DNA from: Sphingomonadales bacterium
GTDB lineage: Bacteria > Pseudomonadota > Alphaproteobacteria > Sphingomonadales > Sphingomonadaceae
NCBI GenBank assembly: GCA_028868335.1
Contig: JAGWUU010000071.1
Span: 1-11,668 of the forward strand
Length of the DNA stretch: 11,668 bases
Direction: 5' to 3'
The translations under genes were made by a program, and so were the position numbers. This document shows positions 1-6,191 of this stretch, piece by piece. The notes under the pieces were generated by a model. That model made no database searches. It saw only the letters and a list, made by a program, of their open reading frames with translations, and was not told where the DNA came from. Positions within the stretch are counted from its first letter, which is position 1; each line of letters starts with the position of its first letter.

Positions 1-210
1 TTCACCGGCAGCAACGTCGGCGCGATGGGTTCGATGGATCTGGAAAACGGCAAGGTCGATGGCAACAAGCTGACCTGGTCGATGAAGATGACCGTGCCGA
101 TGCCGATGACGCTGGAAGGCGAAGCAACAGTCGATGGCGATACGCTGACCGGCTCGGTCAAGGCGGGCGCCTTCGGTTCGTTTCCGATGAACGGCACGCG
201 CGAAGCCTGA
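1..210 (+). CDS. C-terminal end of a protein of unknown function (partial)
   Basis: The reading frame is open from base 1 to a TGA at 208-210, giving the last 69 residues of a protein whose start lies left of the window. The visible part is a run of short beta-like segments with the recurring pattern 'x-V-D-G-(N/D)-K/T-L-T', seen in GKVDGNKLTW and then ATVDGDTLTG. Similar repeats occur as small C-terminal beta domains on exported hydrolases and other secreted bacterial proteins; that comparison is from memory. No catalytic residues are visible, so I cannot name the enzyme, if it is one. Composition matches the rest of the window. A perfect hairpin (234-265) follows 24 bases after the stop. 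Confidence 0.7.
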   Translation, partial: FTGSNVGAMGSMDLENGKVDGNKLTWSMKMTVPMPMTLEGEATVDGDTLTGSVKAGAFGSFPMNGTREA

Positions 211-233
211 TCTCGGCGACGGCTAAGCAAACA

Positions 234-265
234 GAACGGCGCCGGAAGCGATTCCGGCGCCGTTC
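234..265. terminator. Perfect inverted repeat between convergent genes, likely transcription terminator
   Basis: The arms 234-247 (GAACGGCGCCGGAA) and 252-265 are exact 14-bp reverse complements around a 4-base loop, GCGA. The hairpin lies between the stop of the plus-strand partial gene (210) and the stop of the minus-strand gene (286). Read on the minus strand, the stem is followed by TGTTTGCTT, a modest T-rich run. On the plus strand it is followed by CTGCATCAG, which has no T-tract. It is therefore best called a terminator for the minus-strand gene that may also stop plus-strand transcription. Confidence 0.75.
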
Positions 266-285
266 CTGCATCAGTCATTCAAATG

Positions 286-1164
286 CTATTTCTTTTTCGC
301 CGGGGCTCCCCCGGTTATCGCGAAGTCGAAAATCTTCGAACTCATCGCGCCCATTCCGGCCATTCCTGCACCGCCACCGGTGGTCACCTGAACCATGAAG
401 CCGTACTGGCCGGATTCCAACTCGGCTTCGGGCTTGATTTCATAAACACCGGGTCTGATCTGCGACACGGTAAAGGGAATGCGGTCCTTGTCCATGACGC
501 CGGCTTTTGCGCCGCCGATGTTGAACCTGCCCACTTTGGCTTCGCGCCGATCATCCTTTACCGTGAAACGAACCAGGCTGAATTCGTTCGGTGACGTGAC
601 CGCACCGGCGTTGAACACGCCCGAACTTCCCCCGCGATTGGCTTGGTCAAAGTAGAAATAGAAAGTTGGACGCGGCCTGGCCGCCTCGGCCCGGGCCGTC
701 GATCCGGGAACGATCGCCTTGAAGCTCATCGAAGCAAGGCCGCCGGTCAGGGCATAGCCGAGAAATCCGCCCGTCTTGGTCTGATTGCTGGTCGTGGCGT
801 CGATCCCGACCATCTTGGGTTGCGGTAGCCAATCGGCAAGCAGGTAAACGCCCGAAGCATGCGGCACCGCCGGGTCGGGAGAATCCGTCGAAAGGACTTC
901 GCTGGCCAGCGCAGCCTTCCTGCTGGCGGCATCGATCATCGCCGCGATCACCGCACTCGACGCACCCTGCCCCTTAAGTGCGACCAACGCATTGGTTGAA
1001 GTGTCGTAATTCGCTTCGCTGCCCTTGATCTTTGCGATCACGGCTTCGTCACCCAATCCGATCTTGATGAGTTCGACGACGTTGGCGTTGTTCAAAGTTT
1101 CCGCGCAGGCGGGTTCAGCAAACGCCATCGCGGCCAGAATCGCCGCAGCAACATATTTCTTCAT
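286..1164 (-). CDS. Exported protein of unknown function with N-terminal paired-helix domain
   Basis: This encodes a 292-aa protein with a clear Sec signal peptide: MKK, a hydrophobic stretch at residues 5-17, and a likely signal peptidase I site after A-C-A (residue 21). Residues about 27-78 form a domain with the pattern N-x-x-V-V-E-L-I-K-x-G-L-G-D-E-A-V-I-A-K-I followed by a second similar helix pair (LVALKGQGASSAVIAAMI). This 'G-x-(S/D)-x-x-V-I-x-x-(I/M)' motif is known from many exported proteins of unknown role. The rest (about 105-285) looks beta-rich, and residues 262-273 are a Gly/Met/Ala-rich stretch. I chose the ATG at 1164 because AGGGGG lies just upstream and the signal peptide then starts with MKK; the upstream ATG at 1200 would add 12 residues in front of it. 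The stop is TAG, followed by the 234-265 hairpin. I cannot assign a function; its site is periplasmic or beyond. Confidence 0.85.
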   Translation of the reverse strand: MKKYVAAAILAAMAFAEPACAETLNNANVVELIKIGLGDEAVIAKIKGSEANYDTSTNALVALKGQGASSAVIAAMIDAASRKAALASEVLSTDSPDPAVPHASGVYLLADWLPQPKMVGIDATTSNQTKTGGFLGYALTGGLASMSFKAIVPGSTARAEAARPRPTFYFYFDQANRGGSSGVFNAGAVTSPNEFSLVRFTVKDDRREAKVGRFNIGGAKAGVMDKDRIPFTVSQIRPGVYEIKPEAELESGQYGFMVQVTTGGGAGMAGMGAMSSKIFDFAITGGAPAKKK

Positions 1165-1245
1165 GTGCCCCCTAATCAACAAAACGGAAATTCGAATCAA
1201 ACGCTGATCCTATCCCGTTGAAACTGTGTCGATTGGAATGGCCTG

Positions 1246-2742
1246 TTATGCAAGCCTGGCCTTGAGCACCTGGTTGACCAGCCCCGGGTTGCCCTTGCCC
1301 TGCATCGCCTTCATCGTCTGGCCGACGAAGAACCCGAACAGCGCTTCCTTGCCGCCCTTGTATTCGGCGACCTTGTCGGCGTTGGCGGCGAGGACCGCAT
1401 CGACCGCGGCTTCGATCGCACCGGTGTCGGTGGTCTGCTTGAGGCCTTCGCGCTCGACGATCGCGGCGGCACCGTCGCCGCTTTCGAGCATCTTTTCGAG
1501 CACCTGCTTGGCGATGCTGCCCGAAATCGTGCCGTCGGCGACCAGCGCGAGCAGCTCTGCCCCGCCCGCGGCGGTGACCGGGCTGTCGGACAGGCTCTTG
1601 CCCAGCTTGTTGAGCGCGCCGAACAGTTCGGAGATCAGCCAGTTCGACGCCTGCTTGGCGACCTCGGCCTCGCTCTTACCCGCTTTCTTCGCGGTGGCGG
1701 TGAGCAGGCCCTCGAACCAGCGCGCGGTTTCGACGTCGGCGGTCAGCACCCCGGCGTTGTAGGCCGACAGACCCAGCGCGTTTTCATAGCGGTGGCGCTT
1801 GGCGTCGGGCAGCTCGGGCAGGCTGGCGCGGCATTCTTCAAGGAAGGCGTCGTCCAGCTCCAGCGGCAGCAGGTCGGGATCGGGGAAGTAGCGGTAATCG
1901 TGCGCGTCTTCCTTGCTGCGCATCGAGCGGGTGGTGTTCTTGTCGGGATCGTAGAGCCGGGTTTCCTGCACCACCTTGCCGCCGTCCTCGATCAGGTCGA
2001 CCTGGCGGCGCGCCTCGCTTTCGACAACCGCCATGACGAAGCGCACCGAATTGACGTTCTTGGTTTCGGTGCGGGTGCCGAACTCCTCGCCCGGGCGGCG
2101 GACCGAGACGTTGACGTCGGCGCGCATCGAACCCTGGTCCATGTTGCCGTCGCACGAACCGACATAGCGCAGGATCGAACGCAGCTTGGACAGGTAGGCC
2201 CCGGCCTCGGCGGGCGAGCGCATGTCCGGGCGGCTGACGATCTCCATCAGCGCCACGCCCGAGCGGTTCAAATCGACATAGGACATCGTCGGGTGCTGAT
2301 CGTGCATCAGCTTGCCCGCGTCCTGTTCGACGTGAATCCGCTCGATCCCGATGGTCTTGGTGCTGCCTTCGGGATCCTTTTCGTCAAGGATCACCTCCAG
2401 CGACCCTTCGCCAACAAGTGGGTGGTAGAGCTGGCTGATCTGATAGCCCTGCGGCAGGTCGGCGTAGAAGTAGTTCTTGCGGTCGAACCGCGACCACTTG
2501 TTGATCTTGGCCTGGATCGCCATGCCGGTACGCACCGCCTGGCGAATGCATTCGCGGTTGGGCACCGGCAGCATGCCGGGCATCGCCGCGTCGACCAGCG
2601 ACACCTGCGTGTTCGGCTCCGCCCCGAACGCGGTTGCCGCGCCCGAAAACAGCTTGGAATTGGAGGTGACCTGCGCGTGGACCTCAAGGCCGATCACGAC
2701 CTCCCACTCACCGGTTGCGCCCTGGATGCGATAGTTGCTCAT
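1246..2742 (-). CDS. gatB: Aspartyl/glutamyl-tRNA(Asn/Gln) amidotransferase subunit B
   Basis: GatB (498 aa, normal length) is the tRNA-binding and kinase/amidating subunit of GatCAB. It phosphorylates the Glu or Asp on mis-charged tRNA(Gln) or tRNA(Asn) and transfers ammonia delivered from GatA. Visible signatures are WEVVIGLEVHAQ (residues 13-24), FDRKNYFYADLP (86-97) with GYQISQ (99-104), and the family signature D-L-N-R-S-G-V-A-L-M-E-I-V-S-R-P-D (157-173). The C-terminal 150 residues are the helical YqeY-like tail domain. The start is the ATG at 2742, preceded by GGGAAG about 7 bases upstream. It overlaps the stop of the upstream 163-codon gene by ATGA, so it is probably translated by coupling to that gene. 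An in-frame TTG at 2757 would add 5 residues and is less likely. The stop is TAA, and I see no convincing terminator behind it. Confidence 0.97.
   Translation of the reverse strand: MSNYRIQGATGEWEVVIGLEVHAQVTSNSKLFSGAATAFGAEPNTQVSLVDAAMPGMLPVPNRECIRQAVRTGMAIQAKINKWSRFDRKNYFYADLPQGYQISQLYHPLVGEGSLEVILDEKDPEGSTKTIGIERIHVEQDAGKLMHDQHPTMSYVDLNRSGVALMEIVSRPDMRSPAEAGAYLSKLRSILRYVGSCDGNMDQGSMRADVNVSVRRPGEEFGTRTETKNVNSVRFVMAVVESEARRQVDLIEDGGKVVQETRLYDPDKNTTRSMRSKEDAHDYRYFPDPDLLPLELDDAFLEECRASLPELPDAKRHRYENALGLSAYNAGVLTADVETARWFEGLLTATAKKAGKSEAEVAKQASNWLISELFGALNKLGKSLSDSPVTAAGGAELLALVADGTISGSIAKQVLEKMLESGDGAAAIVEREGLKQTTDTGAIEAAVDAVLAANADKVAEYKGGKEALFGFFVGQTMKAMQGKGNPGLVNQVLKARLA
2733..2741 (-). repeat. 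Near-direct repeat, copy at the gatB start (left edge of inserted gene)
   Basis: Read on the minus strand this is TGAGCAACT, which matches TGAGCAGCT at 3221-3229 in 8 of 9 positions. The two copies begin inside the start codons of gatB and of the inserted gene respectively and so bracket the extra gene exactly. It could be microhomology or a target duplication left by the insertion. It could also be chance, since both proteins simply begin Met-Ser-Ser/Asn. Confidence 0.4.
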
Positions 2743-3230
2743 TTCAAATCTTCCCAAGCTTCTTTGAAGACGGCGAACTTTTTGTCGTAACCAAAGCTCG
2801 CTCCTCGAACCGATTCATCTCCAAAAAATCGGATGCACCGCATGCCTTGTTCTGACTTCCTTGGAGAGCCATCCTTCTTCGGCTTGCTCACAAAGTCAGC
2901 ATGATCGGCTTGTAAGCACTCGTAGAGAGCTGGTGTGGGTACAATGTAAATATCCCGTTCCCTCAAGCCTGCCCCAAGATCGACTATTACGGTCAGATCG
3001 TCATGATCCTGCTGGTCTAGGAAAATTGCTCCCGACTTCTTCACCGCCCAGATCGCACTGTGGTTTGAAGTCGTCTTGACACGAAGGCGGGTCGAACGCT
3101 TCGAACCATTCCAAAAGCAGGCAATATCAAAAGCCGGGTTGCCGCGATCTGCCCAATATGCATCAAATCCCCTGAAGAGCAGTTCGGCCATCACAAGATG
3201 TTCACCAACATTGCCCTTTGAGCTGCTCAC
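2739..3230 (-). CDS. PD-(D/E)XK nuclease-like protein inserted between gatA and gatB
   Basis: This 163-aa protein begins at a GTG at 3230, one base after the gatA TAA, and ends in a TGA that overlaps the gatB ATG (ATGA). The N-terminal third matches the pattern of small PD-(D/E)XK (restriction-endonuclease-like) proteins such as those labelled group I intron-associated endonucleases: K-G-N-V-G-E-H-L-V-M-A-E-L-L-F-R-G (residues 5-21, helix with E10), then F-D-I (D35), then L-R-V-K-T-T-S (49-55, K52). A strand-like VIVDLG and a YIVPTPALYECL segment follow (81-105), as in that fold. The residue two before the lysine is Arg50, where the family has Glu, Asp or Gln, so catalysis is doubtful. By hand count GC is about 51% over 2761-3230, against about 65% or more in sampled lines of gatA and gatB, which suggests transfer. 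No signal peptide or membrane segment is seen. Its role is unknown. The fold assignment is by motif only; confidence is high that it is a gene and moderate on the family. Confidence 0.8.
   Translation of the reverse strand: MSSSKGNVGEHLVMAELLFRGFDAYWADRGNPAFDIACFWNGSKRSTRLRVKTTSNHSAIWAVKKSGAIFLDQQDHDDLTVIVDLGAGLRERDIYIVPTPALYECLQADHADFVSKPKKDGSPRKSEQGMRCIRFFGDESVRGASFGYDKKFAVFKEAWEDLK
3221..3229 (-). repeat. Near-direct repeat, copy at the start of the inserted gene (right edge)
   Basis: Read on the minus strand this is TGAGCAGCT, partner of TGAGCAACT at 2733-2741 (8 of 9 identical). It starts at the second base of the GTG start codon of the extra gene, 2 bases past the gatA TAA. If the two copies are collapsed, gatA and gatB would be separated by 1 bp, a plausible ancestral arrangement. 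Confidence 0.4.
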
Positions 3231-3231
3231 C

Positions 3232-4716
3232 TTACCACCACCGCTCCGGCTTGGCCGAAAACGCCGCCCGTTGTTCGATCGCCAGTCCGGCGTTGAGCAC
3301 GCCCTGCTCGTCGAACGGCTTGCCGACGATTTGCAGCCCGAGCGGCAGGCCCTCGCGGTTGAGGCCCGCCGGGACCGACATCGCCGGAAGCCCCGCAAGG
3401 CTGGCCGGAACCGCGAACACATCGTTGAGATACATCGCCAAAGGATCGCTGACCATGTCGCCCAGCCCAAACGCAGCAGTTGGCGTGGTGGGGGCAAGGA
3501 TCACGTCGCACAAGGTGAAGGCGTTCCTGAAGTCCTGCGCAATCAGCGTGCGGACCTTCTGCGCCTGGGTGTAATAGGCATCATAGAAGCCCGCCGAGAG
3601 GACATAGGTGCCGATCATGATCCGGCGCTTGACCTCGGCCCCGAAGCCGTCGGCACGGGTCGCGGCGTACATGTCCTGAAGGTTCGCACCCTCGGGCAGG
3701 TCGCGCAGGCCGTAACGCACCCCGTCATAGCGGGCGAGGTTGGACGAGGCTTCGGCGGGCGCGATGATATAGTAGGCGGGCAGCGCGTACTTGGTATGCG
3801 GCAGCGAGACGTCGACCACCTCGACCCCGGCGTCCTTGAGCCAGGCGATCCCCTGGTCCCAGCTGGCGAGGACATCGGCGTCGGTGCCGTCCATGCGGTA
3901 TTCGCGCGGGATGCCGACCTTCTTGCCCCTGAGATCGCCCGACAGGTTCGCTTCCCATTCGGGCACGGCCATGTCGAGGCTGGTCGCGTCCTTGGGATCG
4001 AACCCGGCCATAGCCTCAAGCATGATCGCGCAATCGGTGACGTCGCGCGCCATCGGCCCGGCCTGATCGAGACTGGAGGCAAAGGCAACGATGCCCCAGC
4101 GCGAACAGCGCCCGTAGGTCGGCTTGATCCCCGAAATGCCAGTGAAGGCGGCGGGCTGGCGGATCGAACCGCCGGTGTCAGTCCCGGTTGCCGCCGGGGC
4201 GAGCCGCGCAGCGACCGCCGCCGAGCTGCCGCCCGAGCTTCCGCCCGGCGCAAGCGGCGCGTTGCCGCCGTCGCTGCGCCGCCACGGCGAAATCACGTTG
4301 CCGAAATAGCTGGTCTCGTTCGACGAGCCCATCGCGAACTGGTCGAGGTTCAATTTGCCCAGCATCCCGGCGCCCGCGTCCCACAGCTTTGCGGAAACGG
4401 TGCTTTCGTATTCAGGCTTGAACCCTTCGAGGATATGGCTGGCCGCGGTGGTCTGCACGCCCTTGGTGGCGAACAGGTCCTTCATCCCGATCGGCACCCC
4501 GCCCATCTTGCCCAGCGGCTGCCCGGCGGCGCGGCGCGCGTCAGTGGCGCGGGCAGCATCGAGCGCGGCCTCAGGCGTGGCGACGATGAAGGCGTTGAGC
4601 GCAGCGGCCGCGGCGACGTTGGCGTTGAACGCCTCGGCCACTTCGAGCGCGGTGAAGCTGCCATCAGCCACGCCATCGCGGATCGCGGCGACGCCAAGTT
4701 CGGTAAGGTTGGTCAT
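3232..4716 (-). CDS. gatA: Aspartyl/glutamyl-tRNA(Asn/Gln) amidotransferase subunit A
   Basis: GatA (494 aa) is the amidase-signature subunit that hydrolyses glutamine and channels ammonia to GatB. The Ser-cisSer-Lys triad is intact: Lys79 in G-V-P-I-G-M-K-D-L-F, cis-Ser160 in P-G-G-S-S-G-G-S-S, and the nucleophile Ser184 in T-D-T-G-G-S-I-R-Q-P-A. The Ser-Ser spacing of 24 residues is as usual in this family. I chose the ATG at 4716, which shares one base with the gatC stop (TGATG), so translation is probably coupled. A GTG directly before it (4719) is the only alternative and adds one residue. The protein ends Arg-Trp-Trp just before the TAA, and the inserted gene begins 1 bp later. Composition is strongly GC-rich, in contrast to that neighbour. 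Confidence 0.98.
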   Translation of the reverse strand: MTNLTELGVAAIRDGVADGSFTALEVAEAFNANVAAAAALNAFIVATPEAALDAARATDARRAAGQPLGKMGGVPIGMKDLFATKGVQTTAASHILEGFKPEYESTVSAKLWDAGAGMLGKLNLDQFAMGSSNETSYFGNVISPWRRSDGGNAPLAPGGSSGGSSAAVAARLAPAATGTDTGGSIRQPAAFTGISGIKPTYGRCSRWGIVAFASSLDQAGPMARDVTDCAIMLEAMAGFDPKDATSLDMAVPEWEANLSGDLRGKKVGIPREYRMDGTDADVLASWDQGIAWLKDAGVEVVDVSLPHTKYALPAYYIIAPAEASSNLARYDGVRYGLRDLPEGANLQDMYAATRADGFGAEVKRRIMIGTYVLSAGFYDAYYTQAQKVRTLIAQDFRNAFTLCDVILAPTTPTAAFGLGDMVSDPLAMYLNDVFAVPASLAGLPAMSVPAGLNREGLPLGLQIVGKPFDEQGVLNAGLAIEQRAAFSAKPERWW

Positions 4717-5018
4717 CACTCGATCACCTTGGGCACCGCGAAAAATCCGTGTTCGGCGGCCGGAGCATTGGCCAGCACCGCGTCGCGCACCCCGCCGCCG
4801 GTCAGCGGATCGGCGTCGATCACGTCGGCGCGCAGGCGCAGGTGATTTTCGATCACCGCGGTCATCGGCTCGACCCCGGAGACATCGACTTCGCCAAGCT
4901 GTTCGACCCAGGCGAGGATCCCGTTGAGTTCGGGGACCATCGCCGCGATTTCGGCCTCGCTCACCTTGATCCGGGCGAGCGAGGCAATCTTGGCCACGGT
5001 GGCGGTATCAACCGACAT
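4716..5018 (-). CDS. gatC: Aspartyl/glutamyl-tRNA(Asn/Gln) amidotransferase subunit C
   Basis: GatC (100 aa, usual size) is the small subunit that wraps around GatA and stabilises the GatA-GatB complex. Family pattern: V-A-K-I-A-S-L-A-R-I-K-V near the N-terminus (residues 8-19), the central L-N-G-I-L-A-W-V-E-Q-L-G-E-V-D-V-S-G-V-E-P-type segment, and a C-terminal stretch ending F-F-A-V-P-K-V-I-E. The ATG at 5018 is preceded by AAGGA at 6 bases' distance. A GTG at 5033 would add 5 residues and is less likely. Its stop overlaps the gatA start. The gap to the upstream FKBP gene is 66 bp with no clear terminator, so the two may be co-transcribed. Confidence 0.96.
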   Translation of the reverse strand: MSVDTATVAKIASLARIKVSEAEIAAMVPELNGILAWVEQLGEVDVSGVEPMTAVIENHLRLRADVIDADPLTGGGVRDAVLANAPAAEHGFFAVPKVIE

Positions 5019-5084
5019 GGCATTCCTTCGCACTGATTTGGATGGGGCGCGCTAGCACCCCGGAATTACGGCTTCAAGCCAGAC

Positions 5085-5675
5085 CTAACGCGGCAGCGGA
5101 ATGCCCTGCGCGCCTTCGGGAATGCCCTCAGGCAAACCACGTGCTTCAGCACCGCCACGTTGTCCGCGCTGCGCTTGCTGGGCTTGCTGCATCTGCTGGA
5201 TCATGGCCTGCTGCTGCTCTATCTCGGCTCGGCTCTTGAAGTCGATCAATTCAATGTCGAAATTCAGGTTGGAGCCACCGGGAATTTCGACTTGGCCGGT
5301 CTGCGGATTGCGCTGGTCCTGGGGGCCGTAGCCAAGGGCCGGGGGAATCTCGACCTTGTACTTGCCGCCCTTCTGCATCTTCAGAATGGCCTTCGAAAAG
5401 CCCGGTATCACGTGGCTCAGCTCCAGCGCGCCCTGCCCCTCGGGCTGGAACACCTTTCCGTTATCCAGCACACCCTTCATCTTGACGAGTACAACATCGT
5501 CCATGGTCGGCGAGGCGCCCTCGCCAGCCTTGACGGTTTGGACCCTGACACCCGAGGGCAGGCTTGCCCAGGCAAGGCCGCCTGCGGCAAGCACCGCTGC
5601 GGCAACACCCAGCCACAGCTTGCCGAGCGAGCCCTTGGCGATGGGCTGGAGCGGAACGCGGGTAATCTCGGTCAT
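5085..5675 (-). CDS. Membrane-anchored FKBP-type peptidyl-prolyl cis-trans isomerase
   Basis: This is a 196-aa protein. A short charged N-terminus is followed by one hydrophobic segment (about residues 19-38), probably an uncleaved anchor that leaves the rest in the periplasm. The FKBP domain spans about 45-147: V-L-V-K-M-K-G-V-L-D-N-G-K-V-F, then S-H-V-I-P-G-F (87-93), then I-P-P-A-L-G-Y-G (110-117), and finally N-L-N-F-D-I-E-L-I-D (137-146). The tryptophan that floors the FKBP12 active site is replaced by Phe93, which is common in bacterial members. After the domain comes a Gln-rich helical stretch (154-172, with Q-Q-Q and Q-Q-M-Q-Q-A-Q-Q) and a Gly/Pro-rich tail. AGGGAAG lies upstream of the ATG at 5675. 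The expected role is folding of exported proteins, inferred from the family. The gene sits between rpsU and gatC, and the rpsU terminator stem ends only 28 bases before its ATG. Confidence 0.93.
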   Translation of the reverse strand: MTEITRVPLQPIAKGSLGKLWLGVAAAVLAAGGLAWASLPSGVRVQTVKAGEGASPTMDDVVLVKMKGVLDNGKVFQPEGQGALELSHVIPGFSKAILKMQKGGKYKVEIPPALGYGPQDQRNPQTGQVEIPGGSNLNFDIELIDFKSRAEIEQQQAMIQQMQQAQQAQRGQRGGAEARGLPEGIPEGAQGIPLPR

Positions 5676-5703
5676 GCAGTCTTCCCTCTGTCGCGCAACA
5701 AAA

Positions 5704-5727
5704 AGGGCGCGGATTCGTCCGCGCCCT
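5704..5727 (-). terminator. Rho-independent terminator downstream of rpsU
   Basis: The perfect 10-bp stem AGGGCGCGGA / TCCGCGCCCT (5704-5713 and 5718-5727) has a 4-base loop, CGAA on the minus strand and TTCG on the plus. Read on the minus strand the stem is followed at once by TTTTTGTTG, a canonical intrinsic terminator. It lies 43 bases after the rpsU stop and 28 bases before the FKBP start codon, so it should limit transcription running from rpsU into the FKBP-gat genes. Confidence 0.9.
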
Positions 5728-5770
5728 CTTGGCTCATCGCTCGCTTGGGTTCAAGCGAACTCGACGGGTC

Positions 5771-5977
5771 TTACTTGACGCCGTCGCGCTCCATCCGCTT
5801 GCGCTCCATCTTGCGGGCGCGGCGGACAGCGGCCGCCTTTTCGCGGGCGCGCTTTTCAGACGGCTTCTCGTAGTGGCGGCGCAGCTTCATCTCGCGGTAC
5901 ACGCCTTCACGCTGCAGCTTCTTCTTGAGCGCGCGCAGGGCCTGTTCGACATTGTTGTCGCGAACGAGAATTTGCAT
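5771..5977 (-). CDS. rpsU: 30S ribosomal protein S21
   Basis: This is a 68-aa, very basic protein typical of alphaproteobacterial S21: M-Q-I-L-V-R-D-N-N-V-E-Q-A-L-R-A-L-K-K-K-L-Q at the N-terminus, then R-E-M-K-L-R-R-H-Y-E-K-P-S-E-K-R-A-R, then a long Arg/Lys-rich helix. S21 binds the 30S platform near the anti-Shine-Dalgarno region and acts in initiation. The ATG at 5977 has GAGGTG about 9 bases upstream and gives the family's normal length. The frame stays open for 65 more codons upstream (to 6172), but that extension has no S21 character. A strong terminator follows. The upstream leader (5978-6191) is unusually long for so small a gene and contains a hairpin at 6014-6036. Confidence 0.97.
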   Translation of the reverse strand: MQILVRDNNVEQALRALKKKLQREGVYREMKLRRHYEKPSEKRAREKAAAVRRARKMERKRMERDGVK

Positions 5978-6000
5978 AAACCGAAACACCTCAACCTGAT

Positions 6001-6036
6001 CAAAAAGGCGTTGCCCCGCTGCAAACCGGTGCGGGG
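6001..6036 (-). promoter_or_regulatory. Hairpin plus T-tract in the rpsU leader, possible attenuator
   Basis: Read on the minus strand, CCCCGC (6036-6031) pairs with GCGGGG (6019-6014) around an 11-base loop. After 7 more bases comes TTTTTG (6006-6001). The element sits 24-59 bases upstream of the rpsU ATG. The 7-base gap between stem and T-run is longer than in a normal terminator, so it may instead be a weak attenuator, part of a protein-binding leader, or an accident of GC-rich sequence. There is no direct evidence of function. Confidence 0.3.
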
Positions 6037-6191
6037 ACACCTTCAATGAAACCGAACGAAAAGCGGGCCGAATCCCACACGGGTCGGCTCGAACCGGCGG
6101 GCGGCTAACAGAGAGTCGGCCCCATGGCAAGCTTTTGCGTGCACATTTCGCGGAACTGGTCAGGTGCGACATACCCGGCTAAGGCTGCCCC

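Noticed and set aside
1792..2790. 332-codon plus-strand open frame opposite gatB
   Set aside because: It is the antisense of a confidently identified gene; its composition is that of a mirror frame and it has no motif.
3076..4845. Long plus-strand open frame of 589 codons antisense to gatA and the inserted gene
   Set aside because: It is a shadow of GC-rich codon bias opposite gatA, rich in Arg/His/Gly/Pro, with no recognisable domain.
6060..6115. T-loop-like GGTTCGAGCC on the minus strand, possible tRNA remnant or attachment site
   Set aside because: Only a 3-bp stem can be paired around it, and no acceptor, D or anticodon arm can be built, so it is most likely chance in GC-rich sequence.
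5978..6172. 65-codon in-frame N-terminal extension of rpsU starting at an ATG at 6172
   Set aside because: The added residues have no S21 character, and the family is about 68-70 aa long. The ATG at 5977 has its own ribosome binding site.
6000..6191. Fluoride riboswitch upstream of crcB
   Set aside because: The conserved riboswitch core is not recognisable by eye, and the only clear hairpin is oriented toward rpsU. A covariance-model search would settle it.
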